Positions 7,363-14,178 of a stretch of 63,177 bases of DNA are shown here, piece by piece. Origin of the DNA: UBA12088 sp041920275 (GTDB lineage: Bacteria; Patescibacteriota; Minisyncoccia; Phycocordibacterales; UBA12088); NCBI GenBank assembly GCA_041920275.1, contig JAYRSE010000008.1:1-63177 (forward strand), read 5' to 3'. Position 1 is the first letter of the stretch; each line of letters begins with the position of its first letter. The notes below the pieces were generated by a model. That model saw only the letters and a list, made by a program, of their open reading frames with translations, had not been told where the DNA came from and did not search any database. The translations under genes were made by a program, and so were the position numbers.

Positions 7363-7554
7363 GATCATCAGGCAAACATCATATTCCTTGCCGTCGACCT
7401 CGATGGTACCGAGCAGTGCGTACGGGGACCGGTCGTACTCGCCTTTTTTGCATGCGCAGAAGCCACCTTGGGATAATTCCACACACACTTTTTCGGGAGA
7501 AGATCGCACAGCATCCTCCGCGTAGCGTCTCAAGGTGTTTGATATTCGTATCAT
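7351..7554 (-). CDS. Hypothetical small Cys-containing protein
   Basis: A 67-residue protein: an N-terminal amphipathic helix (NTLRRYAEDAVRSSPEK), a strand VCVELS, a glycine/cysteine turn GGFCACKKGEY, and two further strands ending in EYDVCLMIKGA. The CxC pair could bind metal. Not recognised. It begins with ATG at 7554; the stop lies inside the shared terminator. Confidence 0.6.
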   Translation of the reverse strand: MIRISNTLRRYAEDAVRSSPEKVCVELSQGGFCACKKGEYDRSPYALLGTIEVDGKEYDVCLMIKGA

Positions 7555-7615
7555 GAAAGTTCTCTAATGATCTACGGCTCGTGTTGATAGTACAGTGTTT
7601 AACGCGACGGTGCAA

Positions 7616-8542
7616 TCAACTGTGTTGTATCTGTGCGATCGCATTACGGAGTGCATTTTTATGCAAACCGATCTGTTGCACGTCATTCAGATATTTTCCG
7701 ACGGTGTTTCCTTGTGCGTCAACCATGACGTACGGATCTTCGTCATCGAGTATGTCACTTACCGCTCGGCCGAAGTCTATCACGTAGGCGTGTCCCGAAT
7801 CGGTGTCGATCATGATGTTGTCCGCATGCAAGTCTCGGTGGTGTACTCGGTACCGTGTGTGGAGTGCATGGATATACGCCTCAAGATCCGCAAAGAATGT
7901 GTCGATATCGAACCCTTCCGGCAGAAGTGAGGGAAGCGCGATCGCGCGCTTGAGACTTATCGCTCGTAACTCCTCGAGTACTAGAACAGAAGTATTTCCC
8001 TCTGAAAATACGAACAATGTCTTCGGGCAGCGCACCTTGTTGACGACAAGTGAACTTGCGAGGTCGGTGATCCGCTCCTCCTCGAACACGTCGTTGTGGT
8101 TCGTGTATTCTTTTCCCGTATTGAAAATGTATTTGTAGCAGGTGCCGAGGTATTGAGTGCTCGTGTGAACACGCCCCGTACCGCCGGTGCCGATGATATT
8201 GTCGGATCGCTCGATGATGGAGCGGGCTATCGTGAGCGCCTCCTCGCTCATTTGTTCCCGTTGTGCGTGCTCTGTGAGTTCGGATGCGGGGTGGTGCCGT
8301 GTGTGACCGAGCGCATTTTTTCGACCGTTGATCAGTGCCTCGAGTCGTGAAAGCGCATCTTTCGGTTTTGCGTGTTCGTTCCAAATATCGCTCTCCCACC
8401 GCGTTCGCAATTCGGTTGGAACGGTCTCAAGTAATGCATCGATCTTGTCTTCGATGTCTGCTTCGTTGATCGGGATATCGTTTGGAAACTCCGGCGAGAA
8501 TGGCATACGAGGTGGATGTAAGTGGTGCGACCTGATTTTCAA
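7616..8542 (-). CDS. Protein-kinase-like (PKL) phosphotransferase
   Basis: A 308-residue protein with a helical, highly charged N-terminal region (1-110) and a complete kinase-type core: glycine-rich loop GTGGTGRVHTS (about 118-128), a candidate ATP lysine in CYKYIF (K137), the catalytic loop HHRDLHADN (D237, N242), and metal-binding DFG (D256). These residues are all intact, so activity is likely. The compact size and HRDLHxxN motif resemble bacterial lipopolysaccharide or small-molecule kinases and RIO-like kinases; the substrate cannot be told. The start could also be the ATG at residue 13. It stands alone between tRNA-Val repeats and a small gene. Confidence 0.8.
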   Translation of the reverse strand: MKIRSHHLHPPRMPFSPEFPNDIPINEADIEDKIDALLETVPTELRTRWESDIWNEHAKPKDALSRLEALINGRKNALGHTRHHPASELTEHAQREQMSEEALTIARSIIERSDNIIGTGGTGRVHTSTQYLGTCYKYIFNTGKEYTNHNDVFEEERITDLASSLVVNKVRCPKTLFVFSEGNTSVLVLEELRAISLKRAIALPSLLPEGFDIDTFFADLEAYIHALHTRYRVHHRDLHADNIMIDTDSGHAYVIDFGRAVSDILDDEDPYVMVDAQGNTVGKYLNDVQQIGLHKNALRNAIAQIQHS

Positions 8543-8693
8543 GGAGCGCAGCGACTATGAAAATGGAAGTACCCTTGTGGTGCGACCTGATTTTCAGGGA
8601 GTGTAGCGACTATGCGACATTGTTTTCTTATGATCTGCCCACAGCCGGAAAATTAGTAAACAAAAAGTCCCTGTGTGAAAAATGGAAGTACCC
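8522..8693. repeat. Short direct repeats upstream of the kinase gene
   Basis: A 38-bp unit beginning GTGGTGCGACCTGATTTTCA occurs at 8522-8559 and again, with three substitutions, at 8577-8614. A second motif, AAATGGAAGTACCC, occurs at 8561-8574 and 8680-8693, each time followed within a few bases by GTG(G/A)TGCG. The first copy overlaps the 5' end of the kinase gene. The region 8543-8696 contains no gene. Confidence 0.75.
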
Positions 8694-8696
8694 ACG

Positions 8697-8904
8697 TGAT
8701 GCGCGCTAAGGGACTCGGTCACTCTCGTGGGTTTTTTATTTCGTTCCACGTATAAAAAACCTCACTCGATCGACCCCCACTCGCGCCGCCGCTTCGCGGG
8801 CTTCGCCGGCGCTCGGTTCGAGTCCCTCAACGCTTGAAAACAACACTCGTGCAATGCTCCGCATTTCACTCGTTTGTTTTGGTGCGCGCTAAGGGACTCG
8901 AACC
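8697..8904. repeat. Duplicated and inverted tRNA-Val 3'-end segments
   Basis: The last 21 bases of tRNA-Val (8880-8900 on the plus strand) recur at 8697-8717 with one mismatch, 183 bp downstream of the tRNA in its own orientation. Between them GGTTCGAGTCCCT (8815-8827) is a perfect inverted copy of the tRNA T-arm (8892-8904), and a 10-bp hairpin GGTTTTTTAT/ATAAAAAACC (read on the minus strand) is present. The same arrangement follows tRNA-Leu and tRNA-His. Confidence 0.85.
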
Positions 8905-8955
8905 CCTGACATCCTCGGTGTAAACGAGGCGCTCTACCAACTGAGCTAAGCGCGC
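8880..8955 (-). tRNA. tRNA-Val(TAC)
   Basis: On the minus strand: acceptor GCGCGCT/AGCGCGC, D-arm with AGTTGGTAGAGC, anticodon stem CCTCG/CGAGG around TTTACAC (anticodon TAC), T-arm AGGGGTTCGAGTCCCTT, discriminator A and encoded CCA. All stems pair. Confidence 0.95.
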
Positions 8956-9065
8956 GGTACGACAAGCATGCCATGTTTGGGCCGTTCACGCAATGTGTAC
9001 CCAAAATTTGATCATGTGAAGTGATGTCGGTGCGAGAGAAAGGTGTTCTGTGGTACAGTGTACGT

Positions 9066-9350
9066 ATGGCAAACACCCGTTCCCAGCTTCACTGTATCGT
9101 CACCGGTCGCGTGCAAGGTTCGACGTTTCGTGATTTTGTGCGAAATATCGCGAACGAAATGAACCTCGTCGGTTTTGTTGCGAACCTGCCGGATGGTTCT
9201 GTGGAGGTGCTTGCGCAGGGTGAATACGGCATTCTCAAGGTCTTTATACAGCATCTCGCTCGCGGGCCGGCGGGTTCGCTCGTGACGGGTGTGTACGATG
9301 AGTGGAGCGAAGAATTCGAGCGGGAGTTCGAGGATTTTCGCATTCTGTAG
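9066..9350 (+). CDS. acyP: Acylphosphatase
   Basis: A 94-residue protein matching the acylphosphatase fold, which hydrolyses acyl phosphates. The signature GRVQGSTFRDFV carries the phosphate-cradle loop and catalytic Arg (R22); the second signature GFVANLPDGSVEVLAQG carries the catalytic Asn (N40). The usual GVxFR is here GSTFR, a mild change. ATG 9066 is chosen because homology begins immediately after it. The uppS start follows about 20 bp after its stop. Confidence 0.93.
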   Translation: MANTRSQLHCIVTGRVQGSTFRDFVRNIANEMNLVGFVANLPDGSVEVLAQGEYGILKVFIQHLARGPAGSLVTGVYDEWSEEFEREFEDFRIL

Positions 9351-9373
9351 TGTTTTCGTGTATCGTGTCTCGC

Positions 9374-10054
9374 ATGGAAACACAGGTTCCACACAGTATC
9401 GGTATCATTATGGACGGCAATCGTCGCTGGGCTCGCGAGCGTGGACTCCCGACCCTTGAAGGTCATCGCGCGGGTTATGCAAAGCTCAAGGAGGTCGCGG
9501 CGTGGTGTCGCGATGTGGGAGTGCGTCACCTCGCGGTGTATGCGTTTTCGACCGAAAATTGGAAACGTGACGTGAATGAAGTTGCATATCTGATGGATTT
9601 CATGCGCATCGCCTTTCGCGAGCAGCTGTCTGAACTGCGCAAAGAACGCACTGCGGTGCACATCGTCGGCAAGCTTGATTTGTTGCCGGCGGATCTACAG
9701 GAGACCGTGTGCACGCTTCATGATACCAATCCGAGTGATGCCACTCACCACCTGTGGGCATGTGTGAGTTACGGTGGCAGAGCGGAGATCGTGGATGCGG
9801 TGAACGTTTTGCGTGAGGAAGATGGGGTGGTGGATGAAGACGCGATTACTCGTGCATTGTGGACTGCCGCCATGCCCGCACCCGACATCATTGTACGCAC
9901 CGGTGGTGAAAAACGGCTCTCAAACTTTCTGATGTGGCATTCGGGATACAGTGAATTGTTCTTCTTGGACACCTTGTGGCCGGATTTTTCTCGGGATACA
10001 TTCGACACCGTGATTGCGGAGTTTATGGCGCGAAAGCGTAATTTCGGCGTTTAG
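9374..10054 (+). CDS. uppS: Isoprenyl transferase (undecaprenyl diphosphate synthase family)
   Basis: A 226-residue cis-prenyltransferase that adds isopentenyl units to make the polyprenyl carrier for peptidoglycan and surface glycans. Visible motifs: GIIMDGNRRWARERG (catalytic Asp, substrate phosphate loop), GHRAGY, YAFSTENWKR, and near the end the dimer/IPP motif IVRTGGEKRLSNFLMWHSGYSELFF with LWPDF. The start METQVPHS is set by homology, despite open frame upstream. It lies directly before a trans-prenyl synthase, so the two form an isoprenoid unit. Confidence 0.95.
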   Translation: METQVPHSIGIIMDGNRRWARERGLPTLEGHRAGYAKLKEVAAWCRDVGVRHLAVYAFSTENWKRDVNEVAYLMDFMRIAFREQLSELRKERTAVHIVGKLDLLPADLQETVCTLHDTNPSDATHHLWACVSYGGRAEIVDAVNVLREEDGVVDEDAITRALWTAAMPAPDIIVRTGGEKRLSNFLMWHSGYSELFFLDTLWPDFSRDTFDTVIAEFMARKRNFGV

Positions 10055-10055
10055 C

Positions 10056-11099
10056 ATGGAGACGACGGATACCATGTTTGCGTCTGCTCGTACATGCGCA
10101 GAGCGTGTCGTGCGCTCCGCTCTGGATGAGCGGAGCGACTTGCCGCTCTATGGTATGTTACGCTATTTCATGGGGTATGCTGACGAGTTACTGCATGCAT
10201 GTGACACGGTCGCGGGGAAGCGCATACGTGCGTCCCTGGTACTCCTCACGGCTGAGATGTGCGGTGGGGGCGCGAGCGCGAAAGACTTGGCGGTTGCTAT
10301 CGAGCTCTTTCACAACTTTACGCTCATGCACGATGACATTGAGGACCATGACGATATGCGTCGTGGTCGCCCTACCGTGTGGAAGTTGTGGGGAGTAAAT
10401 CATGCAATCAACGCAGGAGATGCGCAGGCGTTCATTACCAGTGATTTTCTGCTCCGAGTTGCGATGACTGGGGATGCGGGGGCTCGTGCCGCGTGCGAGC
10501 TCAATGCGTGTTTTTTGGAAGTTATCGAGGGGCAGTACATGGATTTCGAACTTACTGTAAAAAGACTCACCGACACGGGTGTGACGATCGATACCTACCT
10601 TGAAATGACTCGTAAAAAGACCTCTGTTTTGGTCGGAGCGGCCACCGCCGGAGGCGGTCTCGCTGCGGGATGTGACGAAGCGACCCATGATCTTCTTTAT
10701 ACCTATGGGGAATCACTCGGTATGGCGTATCAGATTGCTGACGACATGGCTTCGATATGGGGTGAAGCGCGGGACACGGGAAAGCGGGCACGAGGGGATT
10801 TGTACGAGCGAAAAAAAACATACCCCGTGCTCTATGCGCGCGACCACGGGGTGAATAAGTGGTTCATGGCACGATACAACGATACTGCACCTCTCAGTGA
10901 CGACGATGTGCGGGAACTGCTGAAGGCGCTCACTGCGACGGGTGCGTGTGAGGCGACTCGAGCACTCGGAGCGTCGTATGTTGAACGAGCAAAAGTGTCG
11001 GCGAACGCTTTGCCGTTTTCACCTGCTCACAAAAAAGTACTCACGAACTTGGTTGATGCGTTAGTACACTTCGCTCCAAAACAGCACGCGACAGACTAA
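10056..11099 (+). CDS. Polyprenyl diphosphate synthase
   Basis: A 347-residue trans-isoprenyl diphosphate synthase. The first aspartate-rich motif is HDDIEDHDDMRRG (D93, D94, D97), preceded by GKRIRASLVLL (substrate-binding Lys/Arg). The second is YQIADDMASIWGE, which resembles the DDLLGIWG form of actinobacterial and archaeal-type enzymes rather than strict DDxxD. Likely product is farnesyl or geranylgeranyl diphosphate for use by UppS. It starts two bases after the uppS stop, so the two are translationally linked. Confidence 0.9.
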   Translation: METTDTMFASARTCAERVVRSALDERSDLPLYGMLRYFMGYADELLHACDTVAGKRIRASLVLLTAEMCGGGASAKDLAVAIELFHNFTLMHDDIEDHDDMRRGRPTVWKLWGVNHAINAGDAQAFITSDFLLRVAMTGDAGARAACELNACFLEVIEGQYMDFELTVKRLTDTGVTIDTYLEMTRKKTSVLVGAATAGGGLAAGCDEATHDLLYTYGESLGMAYQIADDMASIWGEARDTGKRARGDLYERKKTYPVLYARDHGVNKWFMARYNDTAPLSDDDVRELLKALTATGACEATRALGASYVERAKVSANALPFSPAHKKVLTNLVDALVHFAPKQHATD

Positions 11100-11194
11100 C
11101 GTCGCTTTTTGGGCGGCGTGCAAGGGCAAGTGTGTGTACTTGTGTCTGCACGATATGTGGTGCGTGGTGGTCGGGTGCGTGGTACGCTTGTGGT

Positions 11195-11926
11195 ATGACA
11201 CCCGATAATTCATCCGTGGAAGTGATATATGAGGATGCTCAGATCCTTTCGGTCAACAAACCGGCGGGCATGGCGGTGCATGAGGATGGTCACACACAAG
11301 GTCCCTTTCTGACCGACTGGGTGCGCGAGACGCGACCGGATATGGTGGGGGTGGGGGAGACCATGTGGCTGCAGAACGGAAACGAAATCGACCGGCCCGG
11401 GATCGTGCATCGCTTGGACCGAGATACGAGCGGCATCATCGTGCTTGCAAAGACGCAGGAGTCGCACGCTTTCCTCAAGGCGCAGTTCCAAGCCCGTACC
11501 ATGGAAAAGGAGTACCGCGCGTTCGTCTGGGGAACGATACGTGAAGTGCATGGTACGATCGACAAGCCGATCGGGAGGTCGCGCAAGGATTTTCGCCTGT
11601 GGTCTGCGGGTAAGGACGCGGGAGGAATGCTGCGTGCCGCGATCACACGCTACACGGTGCTCGCCGCGCGCGACGGCTTCTCGTACCTCTCGGTCGAGCC
11701 GAAGACCGGCCGCACGCATCAGATACGGGTGCATTTGAAGGCGGTCGGGCACCCCATAGTCTGCGACACGCGCTACGCACCCAAGCGCGAGCAGGCATTG
11801 GGTTTTGTGCGGCTTGCGCTTCACGCACACACGCTTGCATTCACACACCCGGACGGTACGCGCATGGTGCTTCAAGCGCCGTTGCCGGATGATTTTTTGC
11901 ACGCCGAGGCACGCATTGGTGTGTAA
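11195..11926 (+). CDS. RluA-family pseudouridine synthase
   Basis: A 243-residue enzyme that isomerises uridine in rRNA or tRNA. The catalytic motif GIVHRLDRDTSGI (D75) is intact, preceded by LSVNKPAGMAVH and followed by QARTMEKEYRAFVWG and the C-terminal GRTHQIRVHL. There is no N-terminal S4 domain, so it resembles the short RluA/RluC-like forms; the target nucleotide cannot be told. ATG 11195 gives the normal N terminus. Confidence 0.92.
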   Translation: MTPDNSSVEVIYEDAQILSVNKPAGMAVHEDGHTQGPFLTDWVRETRPDMVGVGETMWLQNGNEIDRPGIVHRLDRDTSGIIVLAKTQESHAFLKAQFQARTMEKEYRAFVWGTIREVHGTIDKPIGRSRKDFRLWSAGKDAGGMLRAAITRYTVLAARDGFSYLSVEPKTGRTHQIRVHLKAVGHPIVCDTRYAPKREQALGFVRLALHAHTLAFTHPDGTRMVLQAPLPDDFLHAEARIGV

Positions 11927-11953
11927 AAAAAGCGAGCGAGCTTTCTGTCGCTC
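11924..11953 (-). terminator. Terminator of the minus-strand 11976 gene
   Basis: Read on the minus strand, GAGCGA and TCGCTC form a short stem followed by GCTTTTTTTAC. It overlaps the end of the converging RluA-type gene. Confidence 0.55.
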
Positions 11954-11975
11954 ACTCGGATGGGGTGCTCCACCC

Positions 11976-12431
11976 CTAGCGGATCTTCCGTACGTTGGAA
12001 GTGGGGGGAACCTGACACATTTTTCTTTTGTTCGGATCGAGTGGGGTGATCGTTGCGTTTTTGCTCGGTCGCTTCAGTGCGGCGTACTGAAGAATGAGGT
12101 TGATGCAAGCGATCTCCGGCCATTTTCCGTGCCCCACAATGTCATACTGGAGACGATGGTGTGCAACCGGAACCGCGCTGTACTTACGGTGGTGCCTCTC
12201 CACACTCAGCCCGCATTCCCCAACACCGAACCATCTTTCATCACGACATTTTCGCAAAAAGAATCGTTCAAGCTCGTCGAAAGTGGGAGCGTATACCCGC
12301 ACATCGGTTTCCGTTACGCACACATATTTGCCCGGGTAGTTTTCCCACCGTCCCGGCTGGGGGAACCCCGCCACATCGCGCAGTTCAACGAGTCGGTCGT
12401 ACAACTGCTTTTCGCACGGGTTGAAACCCAT
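11976..12431 (-). CDS. Hypothetical protein
   Basis: A 151-residue soluble protein with a good ribosome-binding site (GGAGGTG, 5 nt before the ATG). The N-terminal helix NPCEKQLYDRLVELRDVAG is followed by a mixed alpha/beta region with aromatic strands (KYVCVTETDVRVYAPTFDELERFFL) and an HHR/HHRLQY segment. Tyr/Trp/Arg-rich, no transmembrane helix. Not recognised. Its own promoter and terminator make it a single unit. Confidence 0.65.
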   Translation of the reverse strand: MGFNPCEKQLYDRLVELRDVAGFPQPGRWENYPGKYVCVTETDVRVYAPTFDELERFFLRKCRDERWFGVGECGLSVERHHRKYSAVPVAHHRLQYDIVGHGKWPEIACINLILQYAALKRPSKNATITPLDPNKRKMCQVPPTSNVRKIR

Positions 12432-12541
12432 GGCACACCTCCGTTTCGGTATGTGATTTGTTATTTGACCTCTTACCTTACTCTACGTTGTTCGCGTCAA
12501 ACGTCAAGACGGTAACGGAGTGGGTTTGGTTGGGAAAAAAT

Positions 12542-12570
12542 TTGCGTTCGCCGTCATACCATGGTACAGT
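12542..12570 (+). promoter_or_regulatory. Promoter of rplS
   Basis: TTGCGT (12542-12547), 17-bp spacer, TACAGT (12565-12570), ending 10 bp before the ATG of rplS, so the leader would be a few bases at most. Confidence 0.6.
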
Positions 12571-12580
12571 ACCTGCCACT

Positions 12581-13168
12581 ATGCAGACAGCAGCAGTCAT
12601 TTCACCGGTAAACGTCGAAGCGCGCAAAAAGTTGGACGTGCGCCCGGGCGATACCGTGCGGGTAAGTCAAAAGATCCAGGAAAAGGGTAAGATCCGCATC
12701 CAGGTATTCGAAGGCCTCGTACTTTCGGTCAAGCACGGCAATGAAGCGGGTGGCACCTTCACAGTGCGCAAGGTGGCGAGCGGAGTGGGGGTCGAAAAGA
12801 CGTTCCCCCTTTACAGCCCCATGATCGACAAGATCGAGATCGTGAAGCGCACCAAAGTGCGTCAGAGCAAGCTCTACTACATCCGCGAGAAGGCGGCCAA
12901 GGTCATTCGTCGCTCGATGCGTAACGCCTTTACGGTCGGCGAGTCGATCGAGTCGGACATCGCGGAGAAGGAACGTGTGACCCGCGAAGCGGAAGAGGCC
13001 GCACAGCGTGCGGCGGAGGAAGAAACCCGTGCACAGGAAGCGGCGAAGGCGGCGGAAGAAGTGGTGGAATCCGAGAAGGCGTCCGAAGAAGTTGCTTCGG
13101 AAACAAAGGAAGAGACGAGTACGCAAGACGCTCCCGCAGAAACGTCGGAAGAATCGAAAAAAGACTGA
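12581..13168 (+). CDS. rplS: 50S ribosomal protein L19 with acidic C-terminal extension
   Basis: Residues 1-115 are L19, which sits at the 30S-50S interface: PGDTVRVSQKIQEKGKIRIQVFEGLVLS, GGTFTVRKVASGVGVEKTFPLYSP, KVRQSKLYYIREKAAK. Normal bacterial L19 ends about here. Residues 116-195 are an extra Glu/Ala/Lys/Ser-rich tail (ERVTREAEEAAQRAAEEE..., ending TSEESKKD) that should form a charged helix then disorder. Similar tails occur on some Parcubacteria ribosomal proteins. The start is MQTAAVIS, right after the promoter. Confidence 0.95.
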   Translation: MQTAAVISPVNVEARKKLDVRPGDTVRVSQKIQEKGKIRIQVFEGLVLSVKHGNEAGGTFTVRKVASGVGVEKTFPLYSPMIDKIEIVKRTKVRQSKLYYIREKAAKVIRRSMRNAFTVGESIESDIAEKERVTREAEEAAQRAAEEETRAQEAAKAAEEVVESEKASEEVASETKEETSTQDAPAETSEESKKD

Positions 13169-13172
13169 TCCC

Positions 13173-13200
13173 AAACACCCGCCGCTCGGCGGGTGTTTTT
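13173..13200 (+). terminator. Terminator of rplS
   Basis: AAACACCCGCCG/CGGCGGGTGTTT, 12-bp stem with a 2-nt loop, then TT. Strong. Confidence 0.9.
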
Positions 13201-13206
13201 GTATCG

Positions 13207-13235
13207 TTTACAAAACGATAAATACTCTGTATGAT
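13207..13235 (+). promoter_or_regulatory. Promoter of tRNA-Leu
   Basis: TTTACA (13207-13212), 17-bp spacer, TATGAT (13230-13235), 15 bp before the mature tRNA. Confidence 0.65.
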
Positions 13236-13250
13236 AGACGGCAGGTGCAT

Positions 13251-13334
13251 GCCCAGGTGGTGAAATTGGTATACACGCTACCTTGAGGTGGTAGTGAGCG
13301 CAAGCTCGTGGAGGTTCAACTCCTCTCCTGGGCA
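13251..13334 (+). tRNA. tRNA-Leu(GAG)
   Basis: Class II tRNA: acceptor GCCCAGG/CCTGGGC, anticodon stem CTACC/GGTAG around TTGAGGT (anticodon GAG), variable arm GAGCGCAAGCTC, T-arm GGAGGTTCAACTCCTCT, discriminator A. CCA is not encoded (CAG follows). Confidence 0.95.
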
Positions 13335-13597
13335 CAGAAAGAAACACCCCGCAGGGGTTTTTCTTTTGCCCGGGAAGCAAGGCACCCACGTGCCTTGCGT
13401 GAGGAGTTGAAGACCTTGTGAGACGTTTTGCGAGTCCGTAGGACGAAGCAAAAGGTCCACAAGGTGTACTGAACATGTAATGTTCAACTCCTCTCCTGGG
13501 CACAGAAAGAAACACCCCGCAGGGGTTTTTCTTTTGCCCGGGAAGCAAGGCACCCACGTGCCTTGCGTGAGGAGTTGAAGACCTTGTGAGACGTTTT
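13314..13597 (+). repeat. Tandem duplication of the tRNA-Leu 3' end and downstream hairpins
   Basis: A 116-bp segment starting in the T-arm of tRNA-Leu (13314-13429) is repeated with no visible mismatch at 13482-13597, offset 168 bp. Each copy contains the tRNA 3' end, a terminator hairpin ACCCCGCAGGGGT with T-run, a CAAGGCACccACGTGCCTTG hairpin, and an inverted T-arm copy GAGGAGTTGAA. The 52-bp spacer completes a long imperfect hairpin: ACCTTGTG...CACAAGGT with inner GTCC/GGAC. The second unit carries only half of that hairpin. Confidence 0.9.
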
Positions 13598-13647
13598 TGA
13601 TTGAAATGGTTACGAAAGTGTGTCACACTGTAGCCGCATCCACGCAT

Positions 13648-13723
13648 GGTGCCTATGGTGTAATGGTTAGCACCAGGGTTTGTGGAGCCCTTAGTCCGGG
13701 TTCGAGTCCCGGTAGGCACCCCA
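13648..13723 (+). tRNA. tRNA-His(GTG)
   Basis: Acceptor GTGCCTA/TAGGCAC with the extra G at position -1 (13648) facing discriminator C73, a tRNA-His hallmark. Anticodon stem AGGGT/GCCCT around TTGTGGA (anticodon GTG), T-arm CCGGGTTCGAGTCCCGG, CCA encoded at 13721-13723. Confidence 0.95.
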
Positions 13724-13956
13724 AAGCAAAACGCCCCGCACGGGCGTTTTGTGTGGGTTCCTAAGGAAGCAAACTGCTTTGCTTCTGTCCGGGACTCGAA
13801 AGGCGGAGCTATGCGCCGACCGCAGGGAGGAGCGGGCGAGCCGGGGTCGAGAGTGCTTGATGGTTCCGGAGTGAAGCGAACGGAAGCATCTAGCAACTCG
13901 TGACCGAACAACCGGTAGGCACCCCAAAGCAAAACGCCCCGCACGGGCGTTTTGTG
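13709..13956 (+). repeat. Duplicated tRNA-His 3' end with terminator
   Basis: The 45 bases at 13709-13753 (end of T-arm, acceptor, CCA and the AAAACGCCCCGCACGGGCGTTTT terminator) recur exactly at 13912-13956, offset 203 bp. Between them CCGGGACTCGAA (13789-13800) is a perfect inverted copy of the T-arm (13701-13712), and an imperfect long hairpin spans about 13851-13899 (CGAG/CTCG, TGCT/AGCA, TTCCG/CGGAA). No gene lies in the interval. Confidence 0.9.
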
Positions 13957-13979
13957 CCTAAAAACCTGTGGCCATCGTC

Positions 13980-14069
13980 TTAGGCGGTGGCAAAGTGGAG
14001 CACGAAAGCGACCATGAGCGAGAACGCTATGAATGCGGTTATGATGTTTGTGGCGATGATATGTCTCAT
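13980..14069 (-). CDS. Possible 29-residue membrane peptide
   Basis: A short frame MRHIIATNIITAFIAFSLMV followed by AFVLHFATA and TAA reads as a single hydrophobic helix. No clear ribosome-binding site precedes the ATG, and the frame is open only about ten codons further upstream. It could be a real small membrane peptide or chance. The rest of 13957-14178 holds only a promoter-like TACAAT (14167) for the next gene. Confidence 0.3.
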   Translation of the reverse strand: MRHIIATNIITAFIAFSLMVAFVLHFATA

Positions 14070-14178
14070 GATCGGTCTTACTGCACAGTATTCGACGAAT
14101 TTGGATCGTTATTCTTACACACGATCGCGTGTTACCTCGCTGCTTTGCCTGGCGTCGTAAGTGGGGTACAATACTCCC

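Noticed and set aside
10056..11099. Loss of the third Asp in the second aspartate-rich motif of the polyprenyl synthase
   Set aside because: DDMASIWGE is close to the DDLLGIWG form found in working actinobacterial and archaeal-type enzymes, so it is normal variation.
13314..13597. A CRISPR array
   Set aside because: Only two copies of a 116-bp unit, tied to the tRNA 3' end, with no spacer series and no cas genes in the window.
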